Below, piece by piece: positions 53,911 through 62,040 of a stretch of DNA of 64,000 nucleotides (position 1 is the first letter of the stretch; every line of letters begins with the position of its first letter). Under the pieces are notes generated by a model. That model saw nothing but the letters and a program-made list of their open reading frames with translations, had not been told where the DNA came from and did not search any database. A program made the position numbers and the translations under genes. This DNA comes from AP-15 sp963785565 (GTDB lineage: Bacteria > Pseudomonadota > Alphaproteobacteria > ATCC43930 > CGMCC-115725): the NCBI GenBank assembly GCA_963785565.1, contig CAWAVV010000033.1:1-64000 (forward strand). Reading direction: 5' to 3'.

Positions 53911-54644
53911 CTATGCTCCGGTGGCGACATAGCGTTCGACCATTTTGCTCGGATCTACGATGCGATCGAATTCCGCCTCGGTGACGTAGCCGAGGTCGAG
54001 CGCCGCGGCCTTCAAGGTCAGGTCGTGGTCCATCGCATGGTGCGCGATCTTTGATGCCTTGTCGTAGCCGATGACCGGCGCGAGCGCGGTCACCAGCATC
54101 AGCGAGCGATCCACGTATTCCTTGATTTTTTTAAGGTTCGGCTCGGCGCCTTCGACCAGGTATTTGCGGAAGTTCGTGCACCCGTCGGCCAAGATCGTGA
54201 TCGAATGCATCACGTTGAAGATGATCAGCGGTTTGTAGACATTCATCTCCAGATGCCCGCCGGCGCCGCCGAAGCGCACCGCCACGTCGTTGCCATCACC
54301 TGCACCGCGATCATCGTCAACGCCTCGGCCTGCGTCGGGTTGACCTTGCCGGGCATGATCGACGAACCCGGCTCGTTTTCGGGGATCAGCAATTCCGCGA
54401 AACCGGCACGCGGGCCGCACGACATCGGCCTGATGTCGTTGGCGATCTTGTAGAGCGAGACGGCCAGGGTCCGAAGCGTGCCGGACAAATGCACCAGCGC
54501 GTCATGCGCGCCTTGCACGGTGAACTTGTTTGGCGCGCTGATGAACGGCAACCCGGCGAGCCGGGCGATCTCGGCTGTCGCTGGCTCGGCCAAACCAGGC
54601 GCGGCGTTGATCCCGGTGCCCACCGCAGTGCCGCCGAGCGCCAA
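53911..54644 (-). pseudogene. fumC: fumC (class II fumarase) C-terminal remnant
   Basis: About 245 residues of class II fumarase remain: ALGGTAVGTGINAAPG, FTVQGAHDALVHLSGTL, the signature GSSIMPGKVNPTQAE (catalytic Ser loop), then, after a missing G near 54293, GNDVAVRFGGAGGHLEMNVY and the C-terminal domain to ERYVATGA. Upstream of 54644 the sequence is no longer fumarase-like, so about 220 N-terminal residues (substrate and tetramer regions) are lost. The frame break resembles the homopolymer indels elsewhere, but the 5' truncation is real. An intact fumarase is presumably elsewhere. Confidence 0.82.
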
Positions 54645-54844
54645 GCGGGGCGACTTGGACGATCAGCCCGTGGACCTTGCCGTCCAGCCTTTTGCTCGCG
54701 TGAAGCGTCGACCTGATCGACCCTCGGTCATCGCGAAAGTCGGCCAACCAGGTCCACCGTCAAGAAGTAGGTTCCGCCGGAACCCGACTGCGGCGCTAAG
54801 CAGAATGCTTTGCTTTTTCGCCCTACACTCGCTACTCCGCCGAC

Positions 54845-55336
54845 TCACATCGTCTTCGCGAGGGTGACGAGTTGGTCGAGGGCTTTGCCCCAGCCGTCGC
54901 GGAAGCCCATGTCGGCGTGTTTTTTCGCGACTTCTTGGTCGCCGTGGATCGCGATCGCGGTGTACTTCGTTCCGACGCCATGCGGTTCGAGCAGGATCAC
55001 CGCAGTAAAGAGCGGTATGCCGGCTGCGCTTTGCGGTCGATAGCCGGGCTTGAGCGCGGCAGTCCAGACCAGTTTTTGGTTCTCGGTTACTTCGAGGTAG
55101 CAGCCGACATTGGGGAATTCCTGTCCCTCCGGCGAGCGCATCAAAGTCCGAAAGATACCGCCGGGGCGCAGGTCGATTTCGCACTCGATGGTCTGCCATG
55201 GCGCCGGGGTGAACCACTTTTTCACGTACTCCGGCGTGGTCCATGCGGCCCAGACCAGGTTCGGCGGAACGTCGACAACGCGCTCCAGCACTAGATCGAG
55301 TTTGGGATCGAGTTGCTGTGTGATGGCGGGGGTCAT
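54845..55336 (-). CDS. AHSA1/SRPBCC-domain protein
   Basis: 163 residues from ATG 55336, whose ATGA overlaps the stop of the ArsR gene by 4 bases. SRPBCC (START-like) fold: VLERVVDVPPNLVWAAWTTP, VKKWFTPAPW, ECEIDLRPGGIFRTLMRSPE and the C-terminal helix GWGKALDQLVTLAKTM. The domain binds hydrophobic ligands. ArsR-AHSA1 pairs are common, and the second gene is usually under control of the first. Ligand unknown. Confidence 0.92.
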   Translation of the reverse strand: MTPAITQQLDPKLDLVLERVVDVPPNLVWAAWTTPEYVKKWFTPAPWQTIECEIDLRPGGIFRTLMRSPEGQEFPNVGCYLEVTENQKLVWTAALKPGYRPQSAAGIPLFTAVILLEPHGVGTKYTAIAIHGDQEVAKKHADMGFRDGWGKALDQLVTLAKTM

Positions 55337-55665
55337 CGTTGCTGCTCCTCGAGTGTGTTCAGGAAGTCGTCCAGGGAATCGAGGCGGCGTTCCCAATGGG
55401 CGCGCTGTGCCGATAGCCAATGCTCTGCCGCCTTCAGCGGTTGAGGCGCCAGGGTGTAGGTGCGTACGCGCCCCTGCTTCTTCGATTGCACCAGGCCGCA
55501 ATCCTCCAGCATACCGAGGTGCTGCACAAAGGAGGGCAACGCCATCTTGAACGGTTGGGCGAGTTCGCTTACCGCGGCAGGGCCGCGCGTCAGCCGTTCG
55601 AGGACGGCCAGGCGGGTGGGATCGCTCAGCGCCCGGAAGACGCGGGTGAGCCCTTGGTTAGGCAT
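55333..55665 (-). CDS. ArsR/SmtB-type regulator
   Basis: 110 residues. Winged helix: LTRVFRALSDPTRLAVLERL, then AVSELAQPFKMALPSFVQHL and KKQGRVRTYTL. It lacks the Cys metal-binding motif of ArsR proper, so it belongs to the non-metal group that accompanies AHSA1 proteins. It is translationally coupled to the AHSA1 gene. It probably binds its own promoter in the 55670-55740 gap. Confidence 0.92.
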   Translation of the reverse strand: MPNQGLTRVFRALSDPTRLAVLERLTRGPAAVSELAQPFKMALPSFVQHLGMLEDCGLVQSKKQGRVRTYTLAPQPLKAAEHWLSAQRAHWERRLDSLDDFLNTLEEQQR

Positions 55666-55768
55666 ATGCCTAAGTTATGACGCTGGTGGCAGTTAGGTCA
55701 ATGCCTTTCTTTTTTCAGTAGCGATTAAGACCGGCGGCGCAATTCCGATCGAAGGCGGAGCAGTGTCG

Positions 55769-55844
55769 CGAGATTTCCGCGCCGCGCTCGCAATGACCGC
55801 AAAAACATCGTCATTGCGAGGAGCGCAGGGACGCGGCAATCTCG
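55769..55844. repeat. Inverted intergenic repeat (GTCATTGCGAGG type)
   Basis: Long imperfect inverted repeat: CGAGATT..CCGCG...GCTCGCAATGAC against GTCATTGCGAGG...CGCGGCAATCTCG. The arms cover nearly the whole segment around the central AAAAACAT. It is a frequent intergenic repeat style and lies between the ArsR gene and the plus-strand hydrolase. Confidence 0.7.
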
Positions 55845-55890
55845 TGTAGAGACGTGCGTGTTGTGACCACGCCGGGCGAGGAGAAATGCC

Positions 55891-56670
55891 ATGCCGTTCT
55901 ACGAAAGAGGCGACGTCCGCATCCATTACGAAGAGGCCGGCGCCGGCTTTCCGCTGCTGGTGATCCCCGGCGGCGGGCTGAATTCGACGGTCGCGGGCCT
56001 CGCGAACCACCCGTTCAACCCGCTGGTGGAGTTCAAGGACGAGTACCGCGTGATCGCGGCGGATCTGCGCAACGCCAATGGCGGCCAGTCCTCGGGCCCG
56101 CTCGAGATCGACCGGCCGTGGGACGCCTACACCGACGACCACATCGGCCTGATGGATCATTTGGGAGTTGGGGAGTTTCTGGTGCTGGGCTTCTGCATCG
56201 GCGGCCCGTTCATCTGGAACCTGTTGAAGCGAGCGCGCGGGCGGATCATCGCCGCGGTGCCAACCCAGCCCAGCGGGTTCCGGCCGGAGATGCCCGATCT
56301 GTTCTACCAGAACAACATCAAGGGTTGGGGCCCGGCACTGTGCGAGCGGCGTCCCGACATCACGATGGCGACGGTCGATGCCTTCCTCAACAAAATGTAC
56401 CGCGCCAACGCCGACTTCGTCTTTACCGTGACGCGCGATTTCGTGCGCGACTGCCACACGCCGATCCTGGTTCTGCCGGACGACGTCCCGGCGCACCCCT
56501 ACGCGGTGGCGATGGAGAGCGCGCTGCTCGCGCCAAACGCGCAAGTGAGCCTCTACCCGTGGAAGGACACCCCGGACAAGATCCCGCTGGCGGTGCGCCA
56601 CATCCGCACCTTCCTTCGGGCAAATCGGCCGGCGAGCGCGACGCAGCCTCTGGCAGCGGCCGCCCAATAG
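55891..56670 (+). CDS. Alpha/beta hydrolase with Cys nucleophile and no clear catalytic His
   Basis: 259 residues. Alpha/beta-hydrolase fold: LLVIPGGGLNSTVAGL, AADLRNANGGQSSG and the nucleophile elbow LVLGFCIGGPFIW, with C102 where Ser is usual. The expected C-terminal His motif (GH or HH) is missing; the region reads SLYPWKDTPDKIPLAVRHIR. The protein may be a dienelactone-hydrolase-like enzyme with altered chemistry or a non-catalytic homologue. An Ala-rich tail ends it. GGAG is near the ATG. No operon partner upstream. Confidence 0.85.
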   Translation: MPFYERGDVRIHYEEAGAGFPLLVIPGGGLNSTVAGLANHPFNPLVEFKDEYRVIAADLRNANGGQSSGPLEIDRPWDAYTDDHIGLMDHLGVGEFLVLGFCIGGPFIWNLLKRARGRIIAAVPTQPSGFRPEMPDLFYQNNIKGWGPALCERRPDITMATVDAFLNKMYRANADFVFTVTRDFVRDCHTPILVLPDDVPAHPYAVAMESALLAPNAQVSLYPWKDTPDKIPLAVRHIRTFLRANRPASATQPLAAAAQ

Positions 56671-56804
56671 ACCGCCTCTCCGTCGTCGTCCCCGGGGCTC
56701 GTCCCCGGGGATCGGCGCGGATCTAGGTCTCTCGTGGCCTCCGAGGTAGGGGAGTATGCGGTCGCTTTTTGTTATGCCGGATACATTCAGAGGGAGTTCG
56801 AAGG

Positions 56805-57266
56805 ATGACCGACGCCAAGCTCGCTCCAAACCTTCCTAGTTGGATGGTGGAGCACGCCAACCGCTATCTTTCGAGCGGCGGTACCGATGGGCATATGTTC
56901 AAGCCGACCCAGCCGGGCCGGCCGGACATGACCGTACCGTCGCTGTTGTTGACGACGACCGGACGCAAATCGGGAGAGAAGTTCATCTTCCCGCTCTATT
57001 ATGGGAAAATCGGCGACAGCTATATCGTGGTCGCCTCGAAGGGCGGGGCGCCGCAACATCCCGGCTGGTACCGCAATCTGCTCGCCAACCCCGAGGCTGA
57101 AGTTCAGGTCGGCACCGCGAAGTTCAAGGCGCGGGCCCGGACGGCCGCCGGCGAGGAGCGCGCCCGGCTGTGGCAGGAGGCGCTGAAATTCTGGCCGCCC
57201 TACGCCGATTACCAGAAAAAGACCGAGCGCGAGATCCCGGTCGTCGTGCTCGACCCCGTCCGCTAG
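56805..57266 (+). CDS. Nitroreductase/deazaflavin (Ddn, DUF385) family protein
   Basis: 153 residues from ATG 56805, with AGAGGGAG upstream. Split beta-barrel flavin fold: MTVPSLLLTTTGRKSGEKFI, FPLYYGKIGDSYIVVASKGG, HPGWYRNLLANPEAEVQVGT and REIPVVVLDPVR, all characteristic of the F420H2-dependent Ddn/Fgd-associated family. In alphaproteobacteria such proteins may use F420 or FMN. With the LLM enzyme at 37 kb it hints at F420 use. Substrate unknown. Confidence 0.88.
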   Translation: MTDAKLAPNLPSWMVEHANRYLSSGGTDGHMFKPTQPGRPDMTVPSLLLTTTGRKSGEKFIFPLYYGKIGDSYIVVASKGGAPQHPGWYRNLLANPEAEVQVGTAKFKARARTAAGEERARLWQEALKFWPPYADYQKKTEREIPVVVLDPVR

Positions 57267-57410
57267 CGGCGCCAATCCAACGGTTGCAGCCCGGCTATTC
57301 TCGTCATCCCGGGCAGGCCGGGATCGATCTCAGGCATGGGCGCCGGCCGAAGCCTGTCCTCGGGCCAGCCAGATGGCTGGATCCGTGGGCCGGTGTGGAA
57401 AACATCTGAG

Positions 57411-57590
57411 CATCCGATCGCGGTGCTGGCTGCCGACGAACGACATGTTGGCATCCTTGAGCTGGGCGCGAGTCGGCGCCGCCCAATGCTGGCAAGGCGC
57501 CTTCGATGATGTGAGGGCCATAGCTGCGGCCGGTCGCGGCTGCCGCTAAAGGGGTTGGGCGGTGCCTTCCCCGCAGAACCCGCAGGATTC
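57411..57590 (-). pseudogene. Decayed fragment of a thiolase-like gene (copy of 58857-60041)
   Basis: The minus strand resembles the end of the thiolase-like gene 1.4 kb away: ESCGFCGEG (intact: ESYGFCGEG), CCTTTAGCGGCAGCC, HIIEGALPALGG (HIIEGALQASGR) and LKDANMSFVG (VKDANVSFVG). The matches fall in several frames, with about 70 bases lost after CGEG. The rest of the gene is absent. It is probably the relic of a duplication or of a related operon. Confidence 0.7.
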
Positions 57591-57657
57591 AGCACGCGTA
57601 AGTGTAGTCCAACCCCTTAGGCTGTTCTTCGCGCCCGCGACGGCTCGCCCCTTGCCG

Positions 57658-58110
57658 TCAGGCGGCGGGCTTGTGATCGGCGGCAGCGTAGAGTTCGCGG
57701 ATCTGCCGGGCGGCGCGGGTGAGGTCGGCGTCGTCCAGCCGGGAGGCGACATCGTCTTCTTCGGCCTGGGCGAGGAGCCCGCGGAACCGCAGCGGCTTGT
57801 CGAAGAACGCCAGCGCGATTTCGAGCGGCGTCTGGCCCTCCTCGACCCACAGCGGGATCTGCCTGCCGCGCAGGGTCGGACGGATATGATAATGGCTGCC
57901 CATGCTGAAGGGATCGAAGCGCAGCGCTTGCTCCCGCTTGCCCGCGACCGCGACCACGATCGAGGGCCGTTCGATGCCGTCCGCCTCCCGGCCGAGCCGG
58001 TTGGGGTGGAACATTACATGCAGATGCGGGCCGGCATTGATTTGGTGCCATCCGCCGCCGTCCTCGGGCATGGTCGCCTGCATCGGTCGTGGCTGTGGCT
58101 GTTCCGACAT
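57658..58110 (-). CDS. Conserved hypothetical protein
   Basis: 150 residues from ATG 58110 (MSEQPQPRPMQATMPEDGGG), with GAGGAG 8 bases upstream; the frame from 58152 lacks a site. Soluble, with no signal. It contains a His-rich segment HQINAGPHLHVMFHP and a compact middle (SHYHIRPTLRGRQIPLWVEE). The His cluster could bind a metal. No family was recognised. It is convergent with the plus-strand Ddn-like gene and followed by thiolase debris. Confidence 0.7.
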   Translation of the reverse strand: MSEQPQPRPMQATMPEDGGGWHQINAGPHLHVMFHPNRLGREADGIERPSIVVAVAGKREQALRFDPFSMGSHYHIRPTLRGRQIPLWVEEGQTPLEIALAFFDKPLRFRGLLAQAEEDDVASRLDDADLTRAARQIRELYAAADHKPAA

Positions 58111-58390
58111 TTCGCGTCTCCTCTCCTCTGATCGGTTGTGCTTGTCCGTCACGCCGGCATGGCGATGACCGGGGGGTCGTGTCCTCTCGGTGATCTTATC
58201 ACGGCTAGCTTGGGCCCGTCATGCAGCCAAGGCGCGCAGCAGTTGAAGCTGCTCCGGCGTGCGATTCGGATTCGTGGAGGCGGGGTGGGGTGGACGAGAA
58301 ACGGGGTCCACCACATGCGGAACACGATTCCATCGACGCTGTTCACTTAGGGGACACCTGCTGTTCCTTGGATGCTTCGAGGAGAAGACG

Positions 58391-58750
58391 ATGTCGACAA
58401 GGCTCAAGATTTTTGCGATCTCCGCCGCTCTGGCGGCGGGCACGTCGGGCACGGCGATGGCGCAATATGCTTGCGCGCCCGGGTATGCACTCTATGGCGG
58501 CATCTGCGAGCCGGTCCCGGCCCCCGGGTATCCATCGGGTCCGCTGTCCGGCGCAGCGGCCGGGGAGGTCAACGGGGCCGCGAATGGTGCGGCAGCAGCC
58601 GGCCCTGTTGGTGCGCTCATTGGCGGGGCAATTGGCACCGCGACCGGTGCGGTTGCCGGCACCGCCAATGCCGTAGCGGGCGCCACGGCGCCGGTCTGCG
58701 GCCCCGGCTACGTATACTATAACGGCGGCTGCTATCCGGCCCGCTATTAG
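58391..58750 (+). CDS. Secreted glycine-zipper protein
   Basis: 119 residues from ATG 58391, with GAGGAGAAG upstream; the frame from 58259 is longer but non-coding in character. Signal peptide MSTRLKIFAISAALAAGTSG ending AMAQ. The mature protein is framed by two similar Cys/Tyr motifs (YACAPGYALYGGICEP and PVCGPGYVYYNGGCYP) around a Gly/Ala-rich zipper (GPVGALIGGAIGTATGAVAG). Probably an outer-membrane or surface protein. Such proteins are widespread in Rhizobiales; function unknown. Confidence 0.75.
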   Translation: MSTRLKIFAISAALAAGTSGTAMAQYACAPGYALYGGICEPVPAPGYPSGPLSGAAAGEVNGAANGAAAAGPVGALIGGAIGTATGAVAGTANAVAGATAPVCGPGYVYYNGGCYPARY

Positions 58751-58856
58751 GTAGCCTGCGGGACCCGCGGGTCTGAGGTCTGAGCCGCGGCACCGGTGCA
58801 ATCGCACCGGCGAGCCCGCTGAGGCCCGCCCTACATTCGGCGTTGCTCTCTCCGCG

Positions 58857-60041
58857 TCAATACGGCTCGCGCACGAAGATGAAGGTGGTGCCGGTCACGA
58901 TCGGGGCGCTGGCGCCGACGAAAGACACGTTGGCGTCCTTGACCTGACGCGATCCGGCGCGGCCCGAGGCCTGCAAGGCGCCTTCGATGATGTGCCACAG
59001 CCCGTGGATGCGCCCGGTGCCGAGACTGCCGCCAAAGGTGTTGAGCGGCAATTCGCCGTCGAGCTCGATACGGCCGTCCTGGATGAAATCGAGCGCCTCG
59101 CCTTCCCCGCAGAAACCGTAGGATTCGAGACCGTAGATAACCGAGGCCGAGAAGCCGTCGTAGATCTGGGCCACGTCGACGTCCTCCGGGCCCAAACCGG
59201 AGCGCTCCCAGGTCAATTTCGCCGAACTGCTGCCGCCCTCCATGTAGCTCGAAAGGCTGCCGATGCGGCCCGCGACCTCGAAATGCAGCCGCTGGCCATA
59301 GCCGGCGAGATAGGCCGGCCTCGGCCTCAGGTCGCGCGCGCGGTCGGCCGTCGTCAAGACGATCGCGACCGCGCCCTGCACCGGGATGTCGCAATCGAAC
59401 AGGCAAAACGGATAGGCCACCATCCGCGAGTTCAAATAGTCCTCGCGGGTCAGCTCCGTGCCGTAGAAATAGGCGTGCGGATTGTGCTGCGTGTGACGGC
59501 GCTGGGTCACGGCCAAGGTCGCCATCTTCTCGCGGTTCTGGTGGTTGCGCTCGAGCCAGCGGGTATAGGCGACGGCCATGCCTTGTCCTGGACCGCCAAA
59601 GCCGTAGGGTGCGGTGAACTGCGTCGCGCCTGCCGCCATGCCGCTCGGCAGGTTCTGGTAGGTGCCGCGCGGGTTGTGCATCGCCCGCCACACCACCGCA
59701 TATCTGCACACCCCGGCGAGCAACGCGTTGACCGCCTGCTGTACAGCACCACCGATGTTGGTTGTGCCGACCTGGATGTGCCAGCCGAGATTGGGCAATT
59801 TCAGCATCGCCATCATGCAGTTGACCGACACGATCGAGATGCCGTCGACCTCCGCATGCCCTGTGGCCGGCAGCTCGGGATAGGTCGCCAGACCGTCGAT
59901 GTCGGAGAGCTTGAGGCCCGAATCCGCCACCGCCTCCTTGACCGCGACGAGCGCATGGGCGGCGAGCGGAATCTCGGCCGAGCGCGAGACCTTCGAAAAG
60001 CCGACGCCGCTGACCGCCACCTTGCACCGGTTCTCCCACAT
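58857..60041 (-). CDS. Thiolase-like protein (Ltp2/SCP-x type), nucleophile Cys missing
   Basis: 394 residues from ATG 60041, with GAGGGGAGAGG upstream. Thiolase fold: VAVSGVGFSKVSRSAEIPLA, LGWHIQVGTTNIGGAVQQAV, VAQIYDGFSASVIYGLESYG, FCGEGEALDF, NTFGGSLGTGRIHGLWHIIE. The Cys nucleophile expected in the CASGG-type loop is replaced by GTTNIGG, as in lipid-transfer-type thiolases such as Ltp2, which cleave steroid side-chain thioesters by retro-aldol with a DUF35 partner. A DUF35 gene lies 500 bases upstream in the same operon, supporting such a complex. The substrate is inferred only. Confidence 0.88.
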   Translation of the reverse strand: MWENRCKVAVSGVGFSKVSRSAEIPLAAHALVAVKEAVADSGLKLSDIDGLATYPELPATGHAEVDGISIVSVNCMMAMLKLPNLGWHIQVGTTNIGGAVQQAVNALLAGVCRYAVVWRAMHNPRGTYQNLPSGMAAGATQFTAPYGFGGPGQGMAVAYTRWLERNHQNREKMATLAVTQRRHTQHNPHAYFYGTELTREDYLNSRMVAYPFCLFDCDIPVQGAVAIVLTTADRARDLRPRPAYLAGYGQRLHFEVAGRIGSLSSYMEGGSSSAKLTWERSGLGPEDVDVAQIYDGFSASVIYGLESYGFCGEGEALDFIQDGRIELDGELPLNTFGGSLGTGRIHGLWHIIEGALQASGRAGSRQVKDANVSFVGASAPIVTGTTFIFVREPY

Positions 60042-60076
60042 GGCGCCTCTCCCCTCATCGGCCTGCGGATCGTGTC

Positions 60077-60529
60077 CTAGCGCGAGGGCCGTTCCCATCG
60101 ATAGCGGACGTCGGGCATCCGCTCCTCATTGTCCGCGCCATCTGTAAGGCGGATGGCGCGAAAGCCGCGCGCTTCGTAAAAGTGCCGTGCGCGTGCGTTT
60201 GCCTGAAAGCACCAGAGCTCGAGTGCTGGCACGCCGCTGGACTTTGCCGCCTCGATGAGTTGCGTTCCTGCGCCCTGACCGATGCAATCAGGCCGCGTAT
60301 AAAGCTGCCGTACCTCCCCATCCTGAAGAGCGAGAAACGCAATCATGCCAGTATCGTCTTCAACGACGGTTACCGCACATTCTTTCAGCATTACCCTGGC
60401 CACGTATCGACGATAGCTATCGATGGTGTGCAGCATCGGCAGAAAGGTAAGAAGGCGATAGGAGGCGAAATAGAGCTCGGCAATTGCGTCCGCGTCTTCG
60501 CTAGTGCTGCGGCGCAGCGTGAATGGCAT
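60077..60529 (-). CDS. GNAT N-acetyltransferase
   Basis: 150 residues from ATG 60529; a TTG at 60544 overlaps the DUF35 stop. GNAT motifs: FTLRRSTSEDADAIAELYFA, VRQLYTRPDCIGQGAGTQLI (CoA-binding Q/RxxGxG/A), and LWCFQANARARHFYEARGF with its substrate-side Tyr. It acetylates an unknown amine. It lies between the DUF35 gene and the thiolase-like gene, co-directional, so it is probably carried in the same transcript. Confidence 0.9.
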   Translation of the reverse strand: MPFTLRRSTSEDADAIAELYFASYRLLTFLPMLHTIDSYRRYVARVMLKECAVTVVEDDTGMIAFLALQDGEVRQLYTRPDCIGQGAGTQLIEAAKSSGVPALELWCFQANARARHFYEARGFRAIRLTDGADNEERMPDVRYRWERPSR

Positions 60530-60540
60530 CCAAGTCGCAT

Positions 60541-60990
60541 TCAAGTCGCGACAACACCGGCCGTCGCGGGCGCGAGGCGGAACTGCGGCAGGGTGATGTC
60601 GTCGTTGAGTTTTTCGAAAATCACCTCGACGCGCCGCCCGACCTTCGCATCGATGTATTCGGCTTCCAGCAGATTGCCGGCGAGGAGTGCCCCCGGCGCA
60701 TCATCCAGCTCGACGATGATGCTGGCGTAGGGGACCGCGGAGGCGAAGCGCTTGTCGCCGGTGTGATACATGATGGTGTAGGCGTAGATCGTTCCGGCGC
60801 CGCGCACCGGTTCGAACTTGAGGTCGGTCGAGACGCATTGAGTGCAGGTCGCGTAGGGGGGGTGCTGGAAATGCCCGCAGCTCTGGCAGCGCTGCAATTC
60901 CAGAACACCGCGTTTAGCCGCATCCCAGAATGGCTTCGTCCAGTGGTTGGCAACCGGGATCGGCCGGGTCACCTTGCTCCAGTCACTCAT
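60541..60990 (-). CDS. DUF35 OB-fold/zinc-ribbon protein (partner of thiolase-like enzymes)
   Basis: 149 residues. An N-terminal helix (IPVANHWTKPFWDAAKRGVL) leads to a rubredoxin-like zinc ribbon with C35, C38, C49 and C52 (LQRCQSCGHFQHPPYATCTQ, then C), and then the OB-fold (AGTIYAYTIMYHTGDKRFAS). DUF35 proteins form complexes with SCP-x/Ltp2-type thiolases and activate them; one is encoded two genes downstream. Its ATGA overlaps the stop of the upstream hypothetical gene, showing tight coupling. Confidence 0.92.
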   Translation of the reverse strand: MSDWSKVTRPIPVANHWTKPFWDAAKRGVLELQRCQSCGHFQHPPYATCTQCVSTDLKFEPVRGAGTIYAYTIMYHTGDKRFASAVPYASIIVELDDAPGALLAGNLLEAEYIDAKVGRRVEVIFEKLNDDITLPQFRLAPATAGVVAT

Positions 60991-61457
60991 TCCGTTCCCC
61001 TTCCACGATTTTGCAGGTGTGCCGGCAGGGGCATTCGAGGCAGCAGCGCTTCGGCGGCCGGCTTGACTGGGTTCGAAGCCGGAGATTCCGGTTTCGCCGA
61101 GGACTTTTCAAGCGCCTCCGCCACGATCTTGCGTATTTCAGGGAAACCGACCGGTGCGTTCAGGCCGAACTGGAAAATCTGGCGGAAGGTGTCGGGATGG
61201 TTCCGGATCGCGGCGAACACGCCTGATCGCATATTCGGGCTGGGATGCCGGAGCGCGCATTCGATCAGTCTGGTAACGTCATTGCCGTCGAGCGTCACTA
61301 CGGTCGGGGTCTCCCGCTGTGGCTGAAGCCCGGTCGAATCAGCGGTGAGACGGATTTGCGGCCGCAACGTGTAATAATCTCTTGTCAGCACATCATCAGC
61401 CGGCTCCGCTTTCGCCCGCGCCTCCAGATAGATGCGGTCACCCTCTCTCACCAGCAT
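60987..61457 (-). CDS. Hypothetical protein in thiolase/DUF35 operon
   Basis: 156 residues (MLVREGDRIYLEARAKAEPA), with GGAGG 9 bases before the ATG. The N-terminal half looks like a small beta domain (RPQIRLTADSTGL). The middle reads VTLDGNDVTRLIECALRHPS and AIRNHPDTFRQIFQFG, like a helical motif binding segment. The C-terminus is Pro/Ala-rich. No family was recognised. It overlaps the DUF35 start by 4 bases and follows a GNAT gene by 17 bases, so it is a firm operon member with unknown role. Confidence 0.75.
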   Translation of the reverse strand: MLVREGDRIYLEARAKAEPADDVLTRDYYTLRPQIRLTADSTGLQPQRETPTVVTLDGNDVTRLIECALRHPSPNMRSGVFAAIRNHPDTFRQIFQFGLNAPVGFPEIRKIVAEALEKSSAKPESPASNPVKPAAEALLPRMPLPAHLQNRGRGTE

Positions 61458-61474
61458 CGTTTATCGCCTCCGTC

Positions 61475-62005
61475 CTACCGGGTCAGCGCGTAGCTGAGGC
61501 AGTCGCGGGGTTCACCGCTGATGTTGGGGTGAACGAGCCAGCGGCGCAGGATGCCTTCGCGGGCGAGGCCGGCCTTTTCCATGACGCGGGCGGAGGCGCG
61601 GTTCTCGACGTCGCAGACAGCGCCGATCCGCCAGATATCGCCCTGACGCATGGCCCAGCGGGCGACCTCGGACAGCGCCTCAGTCATCAGCCCGCGCCCC
61701 CAGTAAGGCCGGGCCAGCACATACCCGCAATCGAGTCGATGCGGCTCCGGCTGGCGCAGTCCGAAATTGCCGAGCAACTGGCCGTCCTCACGCGCGATTA
61801 AGGCGTAGCTGCGTAACTCGTCCTCGGGTGCGGCCAGGCAATCTGCGATAAAGGCCTTGGTGTCGGCGAGGTCTCGGTGAGGACGCCACATCAGGAACCG
61901 AACGACTTCGGGGTCTTGGGCATAGCTTGCGAGGATCGCCGGCGCGTCGCCCGGCGCGACAGGGCGCAGGATCAAGCGAGCGGTCTCGAAACTGTCGGGG
62001 AGCAT
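61475..62005 (-). CDS. GNAT (RimJ/RimL-type) acetyltransferase
   Basis: 176 residues from ATG 62005, with AAGGG upstream; the frame from 62233 overlaps cysE. RimJ-like GNAT: ETARLILRPVAPGDAPAILA, LDCGYVLARPYWGRGLMTEA (acetyl-CoA loop), GAVCDVENRASARVMEKAGL and a C-terminal SYALTR. It acetylates a protein N-terminus or a small amine. It lies 35 bases after cysE on the same strand. Confidence 0.92.
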   Translation of the reverse strand: MLPDSFETARLILRPVAPGDAPAILASYAQDPEVVRFLMWRPHRDLADTKAFIADCLAAPEDELRSYALIAREDGQLLGNFGLRQPEPHRLDCGYVLARPYWGRGLMTEALSEVARWAMRQGDIWRIGAVCDVENRASARVMEKAGLAREGILRRWLVHPNISGEPRDCLSYALTR

Positions 62006-62040
62006 GGCGCCCTTGTCACGCGGTGATCGCGTTCGCCCGG

